Shown here: positions 14,111-24,800 of the stretch, one piece after another
Numbering within the stretch: the first letter of the stretch is position 1
Layout: every line of letters begins with the position of its first letter
Origin: Ovis canadensis
Lineage: Eukaryota; Chordata; Mammalia; Artiodactyla; Bovidae
DNA: 64,000 nucleotides
Direction of reading: 5' to 3'
Assembly: GCF_042477335.2 (NCBI RefSeq)
Contig: NC_091245.1
Coordinates: forward strand, 111,572,501 to 111,636,500
Position numbers and translations under genes: made by a program
The notes under the pieces: model-generated
Databases searched by the model: none
What the model saw: only the letters and a program-made list of their open reading frames with translations
Told to the model about the DNA's origin: nothing

Positions 14111-16085
14111 GTTTTGTAGGCATATCAATTTTATTTATATATTTGGGGTATACTATTTTTTATTAACATTGTTTTTCAAGCAATGACTTTAAGTATACAC
14201 TGGCCATACGTTCAGATTTGATACAAAGATAAATGGACAGGCAGTTCTCAAGGTACAATGTATTCAACGATCACAGACAATCTGCTGCTCTGCTGCACAC
14301 TCAGAAGCAGCAGGATAGGGACAAGCTGTGTAATTGAAGGAAGGACCCCAGCCATTCGAGACTCAACAGAGGTCACTGGGCATATCCCATTTCAGATGGG
14401 TGGATAGATAGAAAGGTAGCGGCCAACTGGGAGATGATTCCCACCCTCCTTCGTCACTTTCTCTAACTGAGTGATGCATTCCTAGAAAGGCTAATGAGTA
14501 CTGAAAGGAAGGAATCTTCTTTCCCCACAGGAACAATGTTATCATTGCAGATCAGGCTCCTGCCCAAGAACCTGTTGCTCAATTTTTTAATGGCAGTAAT
14601 CTATTTCCACAAGTCCTTACTAAACTGAGGGGGAAGCCTGCACACTGTACAGGAAAGAGCTTCCTAATGAGCCTGTTAGTCCAAGGAACAGTTCAGCAGA
14701 GCCATGCCTGATGTCTACTCGCCCTGGTCCAGAGATCTCCCAGGTCCTGCCTGACTCTGCTTATTGGCTTTCAGGCCCTTTTAGGGAGGACAGTTTTCAC
14801 ATGCACTTCAGAGAAGGATCTGGGGGGATATTCATGGCTTTCTCCATCATGTGCCCCTGAAATCATTGGGGGCATTGGCTACTGTCACCCCAAGTTGGGG
14901 GAGGAGTTGATTGTCTGGCTGATTGTCATCCATCACACTAAGTTCAGGGAAGGTCAGCTCATGGAGAAGTTCTGAACTCTTGAAAGGAGTAGATGTTGAG
15001 AAAAGAGGTGACACAGCCCTGCACTCGGCGGAAGCCTCATCTGATGGATGTGCGAGGGTGACAGGACATTCCCAGGACAGGGCAGAGATAGCAAAGTCAA
15101 CACCACTTCCCTTTATGTGGGAGACTGCCCTCATAGAACAGGACATAGCTAGGGCGCCTTTCTGAAGAACTGATGCAGGATGAGAAAGAGGATGTGAGAG
15201 GAGGAGAGGGTTACAGGCAAGGAAAACAGCCTCTACCAAGGGACTGAGTCCAGGCAGGGGTTGGGAGCTGAATCCGAGCATTGAGCATTGCGAGGGGAGC
15301 CACTTGCAAGTTCAGGAAAGTCACAGCAGGGAGGGCAGGCGCCCCATGGCTGCAAGTGGTATCCAGGCAAAAGGTGGGCGCAGGGGGGCAGGGTGCCCTG
15401 ACCAGGAGGTGTCTATGAGGCCTGACAGGCAGCAAGTGGGGCCTGTAGTGCACGGAAGGGACTCGGTTTCAAGATGGAGCTGATTCTCCCAAAAATGTTG
15501 AAGACAATCTCCGTGCCCTCTGCTAGGAGGGTCCCTCCTCAGCTTTGGGAGAGCTGGGTGAATACTCTGCGGGAGGGGCCATCAGGTCAGTCCTCCAAGG
15601 GGCGCCACAGTCGGCACTGGGCCCAGGGAGGCAGTCGATGTGGCCTGATTTCCAGCAGCTGCGAGCAGGCAGATGTGAAAGGTCACAGAGGGCACACCCT
15701 GGTCCTGAGAGGCAGCACTGGTAATTCTGGCAGCTCATCCTCAGGCCTGGCTCGGGCCCTGCTGAGCTTGTGTTTCAGGCGCTTCCTGTTATTAGTAGTA
15801 TCACTATTACTCAGGAGGATTGCTGTAAATATTAATATATGCACATGAGTTCCAGGATTCAGAGGCGAGGCCTGATTCTCCTCCTGCTTTACTACTTACT
15901 GGTCCCTGGGCTGCTCACCTAATGCCCTAGATGCTGAGCATCTCCAGATTCAATCCCAAGGCTTCATTCTCCTCACTCTTTCCCCCTCCCTGTGGACCTC
16001 CCACTACCTCGGCCTCCAACCTCAACCTCATGCGGTTAAATCGCTGCCTCCAGGTCTGCCCTCCTCTGAAATCACATATTGAGGA
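14110..16085. other. Intergenic, no gene seen
   Basis: No splice-flanked coding block or known repeat recognised. ORFs of up to 144 codons at 14847-15281 (-) and 15474-15848 (+) have no recognisable motif and lie among overlapping frames, so I do not call them. Confidence 0.5.
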
Positions 16086-16540
16086 CTAGGGGCTTGGGAT
16101 CAACCATTTGCAGAGCCCCTACTATGTTGTGTCTGACTCTTTGCAACCCCATGGACTAAACAGTCCATGGAATTCTCCAGGCCAGAAGACTGGAGTGGGT
16201 AGCCTTTCCCTTCTCCAGGGGAGCTTCCCAACCCAGGGACTGAACTCAGGTCTCCTGCATTGTGGGGAGACTCTTTACCAGCTGAGCCACAAGGGAAGCC
16301 CAAGAACACTGGAGTAGGTAGCCTATCCTTTCTCCAGTGGATCTTCCCAACCCAGGAATCAAACCAGGGTCTCCTGCATTGCAGGCAGATTTTTTTTACC
16401 AACTGAGCTATGAGGGAAGCCCCTACTATGTACCAGGTTCTGTTAAAACCATATCACACAAAATAGCCTCTTACTATTCCATTTTACAGATGAAGAAACT
16501 GAGGCTTTGGGAACTTATTAATAATGAGGAACCCAGGTCT
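16085..16540 (+). mobile_element. MIR SINE split by a Bov-A2 insertion
   Basis: 'gagcccctactatgt' and, after the insert, 'accaggttctgttaaaacc', 'tccattttacagatgaagaa' and 'actgaggctttgggaact' form the classic MIR core. The middle is occupied by a Bov-A2 element. Confidence 0.8.
16128..16418 (-). mobile_element. Bov-A2-type dimeric SINE (antisense)
   Basis: Two related monomers sit head to tail: each carries 'ctggagt(a)ggta(g)cc', a 'cccaacccagg' block and the 'agctgagcyay' tRNA-like end. Flanking copies of gcccctactatgt at 16115-16127 and 16419-16431 give exact boundaries. Confidence 0.9.
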
Positions 16541-16569
16541 GTCCGACTCCAAAACTCCGGCTTTTTCAT

Positions 16570-16895
16570 ATGTTGTTGTTGTTCAGCTGCTTAGTTGTGT
16601 CCAACTCTTTGCGACCCCACAGACTACAGCACGTCAGGCTTCACCAGCTTCTGGGGTTTGCTCAAACTCATGTCCATTGAGTCAATGATGCCATTCAACC
16701 ATCTTTTCCTCTGTTGTTCTCTTCTCCTCCTGCCCTTTATCTTTCCCAACATCAGCTCTTTGCATCAGGTAGCCAAGGTATTGGAGTTTCAACTTCAGCA
16801 TCAGTCCTTCCAATGAATATTTAGGGTAGATTTCCTTCAAACAAGGATTGACTTGTTTGATCTCCCTGCTGTCCAAGGGACTCTCAAGACATGAC
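16570..16895 (-). mobile_element. BovB 3' fragment (antisense, diverged)
   Basis: 'gttgttgttgttcagctgc', 'atgccattcaaccatctttt', 'catcaggtagccaaggtatt' and 'gtccaagggactctcaag' are BovB 3'-region landmarks in reverse complement. Confidence 0.85.
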
Positions 16896-16899
16896 TAAA

Positions 16900-19800
16900 C
16901 CACAAATATTTACTACAAGTTTTCTTCCTCCTTCCTTTCTTTCTTTTCTCCCCAAGCTAGCCAATATGGGTCCACCATCACCTCAAACTCAGTTGCTACA
17001 AAAATAAGCTTGACAATTTCACCTTCACCCTCCTCTGCTAAGTGTCCTGCCTTTGTCAAGGGCTTTGGTCTCCTCCCTACGTGTTCCATCCTCTGTCCTT
17101 CTAAAATACATCTGGAATAAAATAAGTAAAATAAAATAAATCCAGGAAGGCTGCTGAGGGCAATGGCCACGGGTGGCAGATGGGTGGCGGAAGGCTGTTT
17201 TGTCCGCTCCCTGGTGGCAGGCAGTGACCTAGCCCATGTTCTTCTAGATCCTCCAAAACCACCACCATCTCCTCACCTGCACAGTTCCATGTCTCTCAAC
17301 GCTCTTTGCCTTTCAGCGTGTTCTTCTAATATAACTGCAAGGAACTGAATGGATCCATTTTGTTTCCACACAGCAGGAATAAATGAAATGAGTCTTCCAG
17401 GTGGACTGGATGGACGAGGAGCATGAACCCCAGAGCCTCACCCGAGGCTCCCTTGGGAAGCAGAGGGGGCAGGACTAAACCTCCAAAAGAATTCTGCCTA
17501 AACTGTGATTGAGTAATTAGCTCTCCAAACCCCTTTGTTTCCAGCAAAGCAAGGGAAACAATTAATCCCTCCACAGAGTCACACAGTGTGACTGGGCCTG
17601 GAGTATTTGAAATGTAATGGGGCAGCAAGCATAGTTATTCTACCAGAAGCACAGAAGAAAAACCACTGGGGTTTCACACAGTTACGTTTTGGGAACTTAA
17701 GAGAGGGTGAGTAGAGAATGACTCCCTAAAACCTGAATAAGAGGATCAGAGAGGGAACTGAGCCAGGAAGGACTCAGGATGTCCATGAATAGATTTCTCA
17801 GGGTTGGACGTTCTAGGAGAGCCATTCACGGAAGATGTGTGGATGGGAAGTTATGTTGTTGATGGTTACCAAGGACATATAAACTGTCTGAATAATTTTT
17901 TATTGACTAGAGAAACTAGAATTCAGTTTTGGCAAGGCTGGGATGCCAAAAGGCAGAACTAGGAAGTGGGTGCTCTGTGTGTCTCTGGGGAAAAAGAGAA
18001 AACTTGAGACTGCACTTAAGATTCCCTCGCTTGAAGCAACGTTTGTGTACACAGCCTTCTGCCTGCTTGCAGATATGGTCTGCCCAAGTTTGGCGAGTCA
18101 GTTGTTAAATGTAACCATTATGAAAAATAAAAGTATAAAAATTTACAATTAAATAAATTATACTGAGACACAAGAGATAAGTATTCAAAATTAATCCTAT
18201 CCCAATTAGCCTGCTACAATTCATGACTGTCTTAATTCTTGAGGTTATTTACTTCTGCAGAGATGGTGTGATAGGGCACACTTCTCCTGACTCCACGGCA
18301 AGGACATCACATCGGCAGCCTGAAGTCAGCCACGGTGGGAGAGTTTACATCAGGGCAATAGCAAATGATACACATTAGGGCCTTTTGGCCCCCTACACAC
18401 TCAACTTCGCTCCCAAAACCACTCGTAAACATTTACTACCATAAATGTTCTCCAATACTGACAAGCAGGAAAAATGAAAAAGCCCAAGGTGTCCCTGAAG
18501 CAAAGCCTTCAGAGCAGAAACTCCCATCCTTTCTCACCCAGAAGTGACGAGTGCAGTGATCATTTATTTAGGGATTTAGGAACTTCCTGGGCTTCCCTGT
18601 TGAGTCACCCTGCCGAAAGTTGTTTCCAAAGTCTCTAAAATCTCTTACTGCTTCTTAATGAGCTTTTCTTGCCAGCACCTTGATGTTCTCACCCTTCAAA
18701 GGAAGGCTAAGTCTGAGCATGGCTCCCTGTTTCCTGGAATGGGGAAGATGATGTCATTCAACACAACCTGCACAGCTGGCTGCCTCTGTACCTCCCTTCC
18801 TTGCAGGGAGCTGAGCTGGAGGGTCTAAGACTGGGAGAGCCCTCCCCAGGTCACCCTTCAATCTCCAGCCTTAGGGCAAACATGTGCTAGGCCCAGCATC
18901 CTGCTGAAGTTCTCTCTATGAACAAATCATCCTACAGGAGCTGTTAAATGTCTCCAAATAAATGAGGGAGGGATGGTTCCTGCAGTTCTCTGCTCCCCTT
19001 ACTTAGTCCCCTTACTCCCTCCCCTTACTCCCTCCCCATCCATCCTCAAGAATCCCCACCTCCACCCCCCAACCCCCAGTCTAAGACATCTCTCCCTGGC
19101 TCCCTCTGTTCCACAATCGTCTCTCCTTTCTTTTGTTTTTCTTCAGGAGAAACTGTGAATGCAGTCCCCCCACTAGCACAAATTATGCCATCGAGTTTCC
19201 CACATTTGAGTAAATCACAGGGGCATCCAAAGTGCAATGGGTGAGCCTTGCCCTGGGAAAACCACCTTTGTGATCACGGCGTCGCCCCTGCCATCATCTC
19301 TCCTTTCTCTCCCCAAACTCTATCAAGGCAGAACCAGAGATGCCATTACCCTTTTGCAAGTACCCAAGCCAACAAGAAGGGTTTCCTAGTTACGTACAAC
19401 CAAGCAAGGTTTCAGAGCTTCCTCTATCAACAAACTCTGAGGTCCATCCATTCCCCACAGTTCACATGGCCACAGGGTAAAGCAGAAAGACTTCAGGAGC
19501 CCTGCTTCTCCTTAAGAGAAAAAGAGGCCAAAAAAAAAAAAGAAAAGGAAGCGCTATGCTCTCAGAGGCAGGTGGCTGGGCAGAAGCAGGTAGAGCAGAG
19601 TGACCATTCTCCTCAGAAGACCCTCAACCCCTAAACCAGGCACAGGTCCAGTCGTGTGCCTGTTGCAATCATCCAGTGTGGAGTACAGCCACTTGGTCCA
19701 TTAGAGGCAGCTGAACTGAGAATGTGATGCTTAGGGCTCACTAAGAGTAGCACTTGGACCAAGGGATAAAAACAACGTGAGGACCCAATTTGAGTTCAAC

Positions 19801-19935
19801 AGGAGAAAGATATCTCTGACAGGCAGAGGCCAAACGGACTGATTTGGGAGGTGCCACTGCAGGTATTCAAGAAGAGGTTGAAATATCTTTTGTCAGGAAT
19901 GTAGAAGCAGGAATTCAAATGTCAGGGAAAAAGCA
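16900..19935. other. Intergenic, no gene seen
   Basis: Three kilobases of apparently unique DNA with short AT-rich patches (for example 18110-18170). No recognisable coding block, RNA gene or named repeat. Confidence 0.5.
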
Positions 19936-19939
19936 TGAT

Positions 19940-20120
19940 GCCTAAGAGTCAAACATGCCTGTTATTACCTGTGACCTTGGTTAAGATACTTAATACCTCT
20001 GAGCCTCAGTTGCTTCATCTATATAATGGGATACTGCACCTCACAGGATTAAATAAGACGAAATATCAGAAAGCACCTGGCAGTCAGAGGGTGCCGGATA
20101 AATGTCAATCCCCGTTCCAT
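19940..20120 (+). mobile_element. MIR SINE
   Basis: 'cctgttattacctgtgacct', 'ctctgagcctcagttgcttc', 'atctatataatgggatactg' and 'cctcacaggattaaataaga' match the MIR sequence in order. Confidence 0.8.
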
Positions 20121-20132
20121 TAAAAAGGGGGC

Positions 20133-20404
20133 GGCTGCTGCTGCTGCTGCTAAATCGCTTCAGTCGTGTCCGACTCTGTGCAACCCCATACACAGCAGCC
20201 TTCCCCGTCCCTGGGATTCTCCAGGCAAGAACACTGGAGTGGTTTGCCATTTCCTTCTCCAATGCATGAAAGTGAAAAGTGAAAGTGAAGTCGCTCAGTC
20301 GTGCCTGACTCTTAGCGACCCCATGGACTGCAGCCTACCAGGCTCCTTCATCCATGGGATTTTCCAGGCAAGAGTACTGGAGTGGGTTGCCATTGCCTTC
20401 TCCG
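20133..20404 (-). mobile_element. Bov-A2 SINE (antisense) with CTG-repeat end
   Basis: Two Bov-A monomers ('cttcagtcgtgtccgactct' and 'cgctcagtcgtgcctgactc'), with a (CTG)n/(GCT)n edge. The 11-bp repeat aaaaagggggc at 20122-20132 and 20405-20415 is the target-site duplication. Confidence 0.92.
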
Positions 20405-20859
20405 AAAAAGGGGGCTAGGTTAGATGAATTTAGTCTTTCTACTGAAACCCTTCCTAGTGTTGAAAAGGATGGCATACATCTGGGAGAGATCAGGAAGTCG
20501 GGATTTGGTAGGTGAGAGGAGAAGGAAGAAAGATGCTGAGAATGGTCAGGGAATATTCAGAGAGGTCATGCCTGCCAGTTCCTTGTTTTCTCTTTTGATT
20601 TCTGGAATAAAAGAGAAAAGCAGGATTCTGGATTGAAAATCAAGCCTGAGGAGTCTCCGTTTCTCCATCTGCCTAGGGAAAGGGTAGGATTAGACAGCCC
20701 CTTCCAGCTCTGACTGCTCCCGATCAAGGAGCGTATGGGGCACATGTTGAGGAAATGATACTGGACAACAGGAAGCAACGACCCCTCCACTACCCCTGAG
20801 CATAGCCCACCACCCTGATCCCGTGCCCAAACCTCCGTGGAACCACAGCCACCTCAGTC

Positions 20860-21282
20860 TCGAATCTTACATTTTCTTTATTGTGCTAACACTGCTGCCT
20901 CAGAGCTCAGCTCTCACAGTCCGCAATTCAGTCCAGGTCCCCACCCACCCAGCCCCCGGGGCCCTCTGCCTTGGCTGGGGAAACGGGCCACCGGCTTCGT
21001 GCGCTCTCGGACACTTCCTCCTCTCTCCCTCTCCACGGGCCTGCAGGCTCCGAGGATGAGGAGAGGGCCCAAATGGCCTTTCTCTGCCTTCTCCCGCCCT
21101 CTCCCACGTTTAGAGGAGGAGGCTCAGCCGCTCGACTCAGTTCCCGAGGGAAAAGTCCTCAGCCCTCGGCCGCCGCGCGGCCGGGAGCAGCCGAGGTCGG
21201 CGCCGGCCGGAGCGCGTCCCCAGCTGCGAGCAGAGAGCCCCGCGCCCCGCTCCCAGCCGGGGCGCAGCCCAGTGCCGCGCGC
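20860..21282 (-). other. VSIG8: VSIG8 3' untranslated region (inferred)
   Basis: It runs from the TGA at 21283-21285 to just past the only nearby AATAAA on the coding strand (20877-20882), giving a 3' UTR of roughly 400 bases. The stop-proximal half is GC-rich and lies in the CpG island. Confidence 0.7.
20877..20882 (-). promoter_or_regulatory. VSIG8: VSIG8 polyadenylation signal AATAAA
   Basis: TTTATT on the + strand reads AATAAA on the VSIG8 strand, about 400 bases past the stop. Confidence 0.7.
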
Positions 21283-21860
21283 TCACACCAGCAGCCCGTC
21301 CTTGCTCTGCCGCGGCCCCTCGGCGGCGCCGCTGGCGGGCTCGGCGCTCTTGACCTGGACGTAGACCGGGGACGGGCCCGCTTCGCAGGCGGCGGCCGCG
21401 GGGGCGGGGCGGGGCGCCAGGGCCACGTCCTCCGGGCCGCCGCAGGGCGCAGGCGCGTACTTGCGGCGCAGGGAGTGGCTGACGTTCTGCGTCGGGTGCC
21501 CCAGGAGGTGGGTGACGCGGCTGCCGCGCCCGCTGGCCTTGCACCCGGGCGCCACGGCGTCCTCTCTGTGGAAAACAACAGGCGGGCGGGTGAGCGGGCT
21601 CCTCCGCGGCGCGGCGTGGGCACGGCCTGGGCAGAGCCGGGGGCTCTTGGCGGTCTCTCGTCTCCCGCGCCTCCCTCCGCCTCGCCTCGCCGCTCAGCCT
21701 CAGCCTCGACCTACTCTCCCCTCTGCCCCTTCCTGGGCCCGCGGCTCCGCAGCGTTCCCGGAGCCACCGTCCCCGTCCTCCTCCGGACGGGGCTTGTCCA
21801 CACATGGCCGGGCCGCCCACGGCAGGGCAGGCCGCCGCATGTAGGCGCCCTCCTGTCCCC
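21110..21860. promoter_or_regulatory. CpG island over the VSIG8 terminal coding exon
   Basis: Very GC-rich sequence with dense CG dinucleotides ('gccgccgcgcggccgggagc', 'ggcgccggccggagcgcg', 'ggcgggctcggcgctc'). It covers the 3' UTR start, the last coding exon and about 300 bases of the adjoining intron. The gene's start lies 7 kb away, so this is not the VSIG8 promoter. A smaller CpG-rich patch lies over the preceding exon (about 22430-22640). Confidence 0.8.
21283..21565 (-). CDS. VSIG8: VSIG8 exon 7: cytoplasmic C-terminus
   Basis: The acceptor reads ttttccacag on the minus strand; the first base completes an AG|A arginine codon (phase 2). It encodes EDAVAPGCKASGRGSRVTH through RKYAPAPCGGPEDVALAP to the terminal SKDGLLV and TGA. 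A Pro/Ala-rich run (APRPAPAAAA) looks expanded relative to the remembered human sequence. No ITIM or SH2-type tyrosine motif is evident. Confidence 0.95.
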
Positions 21861-24800
21861 TTCTGATGTTTTCGCAGAACCACCAGCTCTGATAGAAAGG
21901 GAACCTTGGAGATCCAGAAGGAGCTGCTTTCCCTGACCTTCTTTCCTTCCTTAACCCTGACCTTGCCCTCTCTCTTCCTCTTTTCTCATCTCTCCTCTCT
22001 TAATCTTCTCCATCTTTTTCTCCATCCCCAGGGCATTGCAATCATTAGCACTCCTAGTCTTGTTCTATTTTTATTTCTAGTTTGTTTCTAATATAAGTTA
22101 TTAGCACTATTCTTAATATTAATGAACTCTTCTTAAATAGGCATGTCCAAGAATTCTCACCGGCGCGATACAAGGGAAAAGTGAAAAAATAAATACAGGC
22201 CCTGCCCTCCAGGAGCTTACAGTCTAGACAAGACAGAGAGGTGCAAAGACGAGAGGGAAGTGGAGGGCAGGGGAGCAGAAGTGGAGACTGGCAGGGGAAG
22301 GAAAGACAAAAGCCATGCGATGAGTGGCCAGTTGACATGCTGCGGTCCCAGCACTCCGTGGCGATGGCAGGCAGGGTGGGGGTGGGGGTCCCAGCCGGCC
22401 GGTGGCAGGCAGGGGTGAGAGGGAGCAGCGCGCCGGTCCCCTGCCGCGCAGCAGCATGCAGCATGCATCAGGTTTTACCTGATCTCATTAGACAAGTCGC
22501 CGCAGGCCCCTCCGCCGACCCCGCGGCCGACCCCGCCGCCGTAGCCGAAGGTACCGCGGGAGCCGCCGGCGCCCCCGCAGCAGCAGCAGACGAGCCCCCA
22601 GATGCCCACCAAGAGGCAGCCCAGTGCGAGCAAAGAGCCCAGCACTGCGCCGATGATGATTCCTATGCGCCGAGTGTCTGGGGAGAGAAGTAGAGACTAG
22701 TCAGGCTTTCTGCAGCCTGGCAGGTGCTTGGCTAACCCGGAGTGGCAAGCACAGGGCTTCTGTGTGAAAAAGGATGGGTGATCCAGGGGGTCCCAGGGTC
22801 CTTGGACACACAGTGAGGAATATATGGGGAGAGGCAGGTTAACTCCTCATATTTGCATGTTTCTCCCAGGGCTTCCTGGCTGACCTTGGCAGAGCTATAT
22901 GCATTGATGAGACCCATAAGGCTGAGCCTGCTGAGACTCCAAAATACAGCCCAGCTTCCTCCCATCCAACCCTCCCAGCCAACGAGCCATTGCCTGCACC
23001 CACCTGAGACCTTCACCTCCACCACACACACGCTGTAGCCCACGTGGTTGGCCACTGTGCACTGATACAGCCCATCATCCTTGTAGGAAATGTCCTTCAA
23101 CACTAGGTCACCGTTGTTCAGGCCTGAAACTGAAGGAGCATCAGAGGGCAATGGTGAGGCCAAGGGGCTTGGTGTTTGAGAGCTTCACCCCAGCCTAGAC
23201 CACTGCAGGATGGCCCAGGTAAGGAGGGTGTATGTACACACAAAAGTCCACCCCACTGTGTCCAGGTGAGTCACCTTCCCCTGCTGAAAGAGAGGCAAGG
23301 AAGGCCCCTTTCCCAGCAACAGGAAAGAGACCATGATTTCACTCTCTGACCTTAGGGAAATATGCCCCCTCCCTGAGCCTCGGTCTCCTCATTTGTACAG
23401 TGAGGACCGGGTTAGACCAGAGGAATTCTAAGGTTCCTTCCAGCTCTGATCATCTTTGATTGTGAGTACCAGTCAGCATCTCTCTGTGCCAGCAGCTTTA
23501 CACACCTCATCCTGTTTAATTCTCACACGCCCTTGGAGGATGGCCCTTACCATTCCCTTTTCATGTACCATAGAATGAAACCACGGCACAGAGAGGTCAA
23601 GCCACTTGCCTGAGCCTTGCTGCCAGTTGTGGTCCAGCCAGAATGCAAACCCAGCTCTATCTGAAACCATCCTCTTTCCGAATTAGTCATACTGCTTTCG
23701 ACTGACTCTCCCCTTTTGCCTTCTCTTCTTCCCTCTATAGCAGCTTCTGGAACGGGCTCAGAGGAGGAGTCTCCCACAGTTGATGCCGCTGATGAGCTAG
23801 GGAAGCCCCAGCAGGACCCAGCATCCCCATCTTCCCCTTTCCCAAGGCCCCCTCACCTTGACTGATGGAGCTGTGGAAGGACTCCTGGTAGGAGAGCTCA
23901 GAGTGGAAGCTGTGCTGAGAATGGTAGGACCCAGCACGGTAGGGGTGAGTATGCCCGCTGATCTTGGCCCACTTGTAGGTGAGAGGTGGGCTGCCGCCAT
24001 TGGCAAAGCACTTCAGTACCACGTCATTGCCGTGTGTAAAGTGGCCCTCAGACCAACACAGGGGCACCGCAGGCCGCGCTACAGGGAAGAGGGTAGTTGT
24101 GAGCCAGGGCCCAGCCGAGAGGCAGAGTCAGGCTCAGGGTGGCCAAGGCACCCTTGATTCTGAAGTCTGGGGAAGGGGATCCCAGAGGAGTCTGCTCATA
24201 CCTTGGACAGTGATGATGACCTTCCGGGTGGCCACAGTGGTCTTCTTCACCCGGCACTCATAGGTGGCTGTGTCGGAGACTTGCAGGTTCGAGAGGGTAA
24301 TGGAGGCATCGTACTGGCTGGGGTCTGAGGCTGCAAAGCGGACCCTCTGCTGCAGATGGGGGAGGTTGCCATGGTTGATCCTCTTGTCCTGGTAACTAAG
24401 GAACTGTGAAGAGAAGAAAACAGAGATGGTGAGACAGGCAGAGCCAAGGATTGGCTGTCTGGGGCAATTCACTGAACTTCCCTGAGGCTCAGCTTTCTTG
24501 GATGAAAAACGGAAATGATAATGCCTGATCCACTGACTTTTAACAGAATGGGTGAGATCATATGAAGTCAGGCACTCTCTGCCTAATAGCTACCTCCCAG
24601 GGGCATGTGAGGATTAAATGGGATGAGATTAATAAAGCCACAGGCACACAGAGAAGCTGGATGGTACTCAATCAAAGACTATCTGAGCTGGAAGTATAAG
24701 GTCGGGCCAGGACAGTGTCTATCTTCCTTTTGGAGTGGGGTGGGAGGAAGTGGCCTGACTGACTGGCTTGATTGGAAATTACACAGCTCCTCCCCATTGC

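Noticed and set aside
20971-21936. A 321-codon open frame on the + strand across the CpG island
   Set aside because: It starts at TTG rather than ATG, runs antisense to the VSIG8 last exon and through an intron, and is Ala/Pro/Arg-rich as any GC-rich frame would be. Long frames open in four other frames too.
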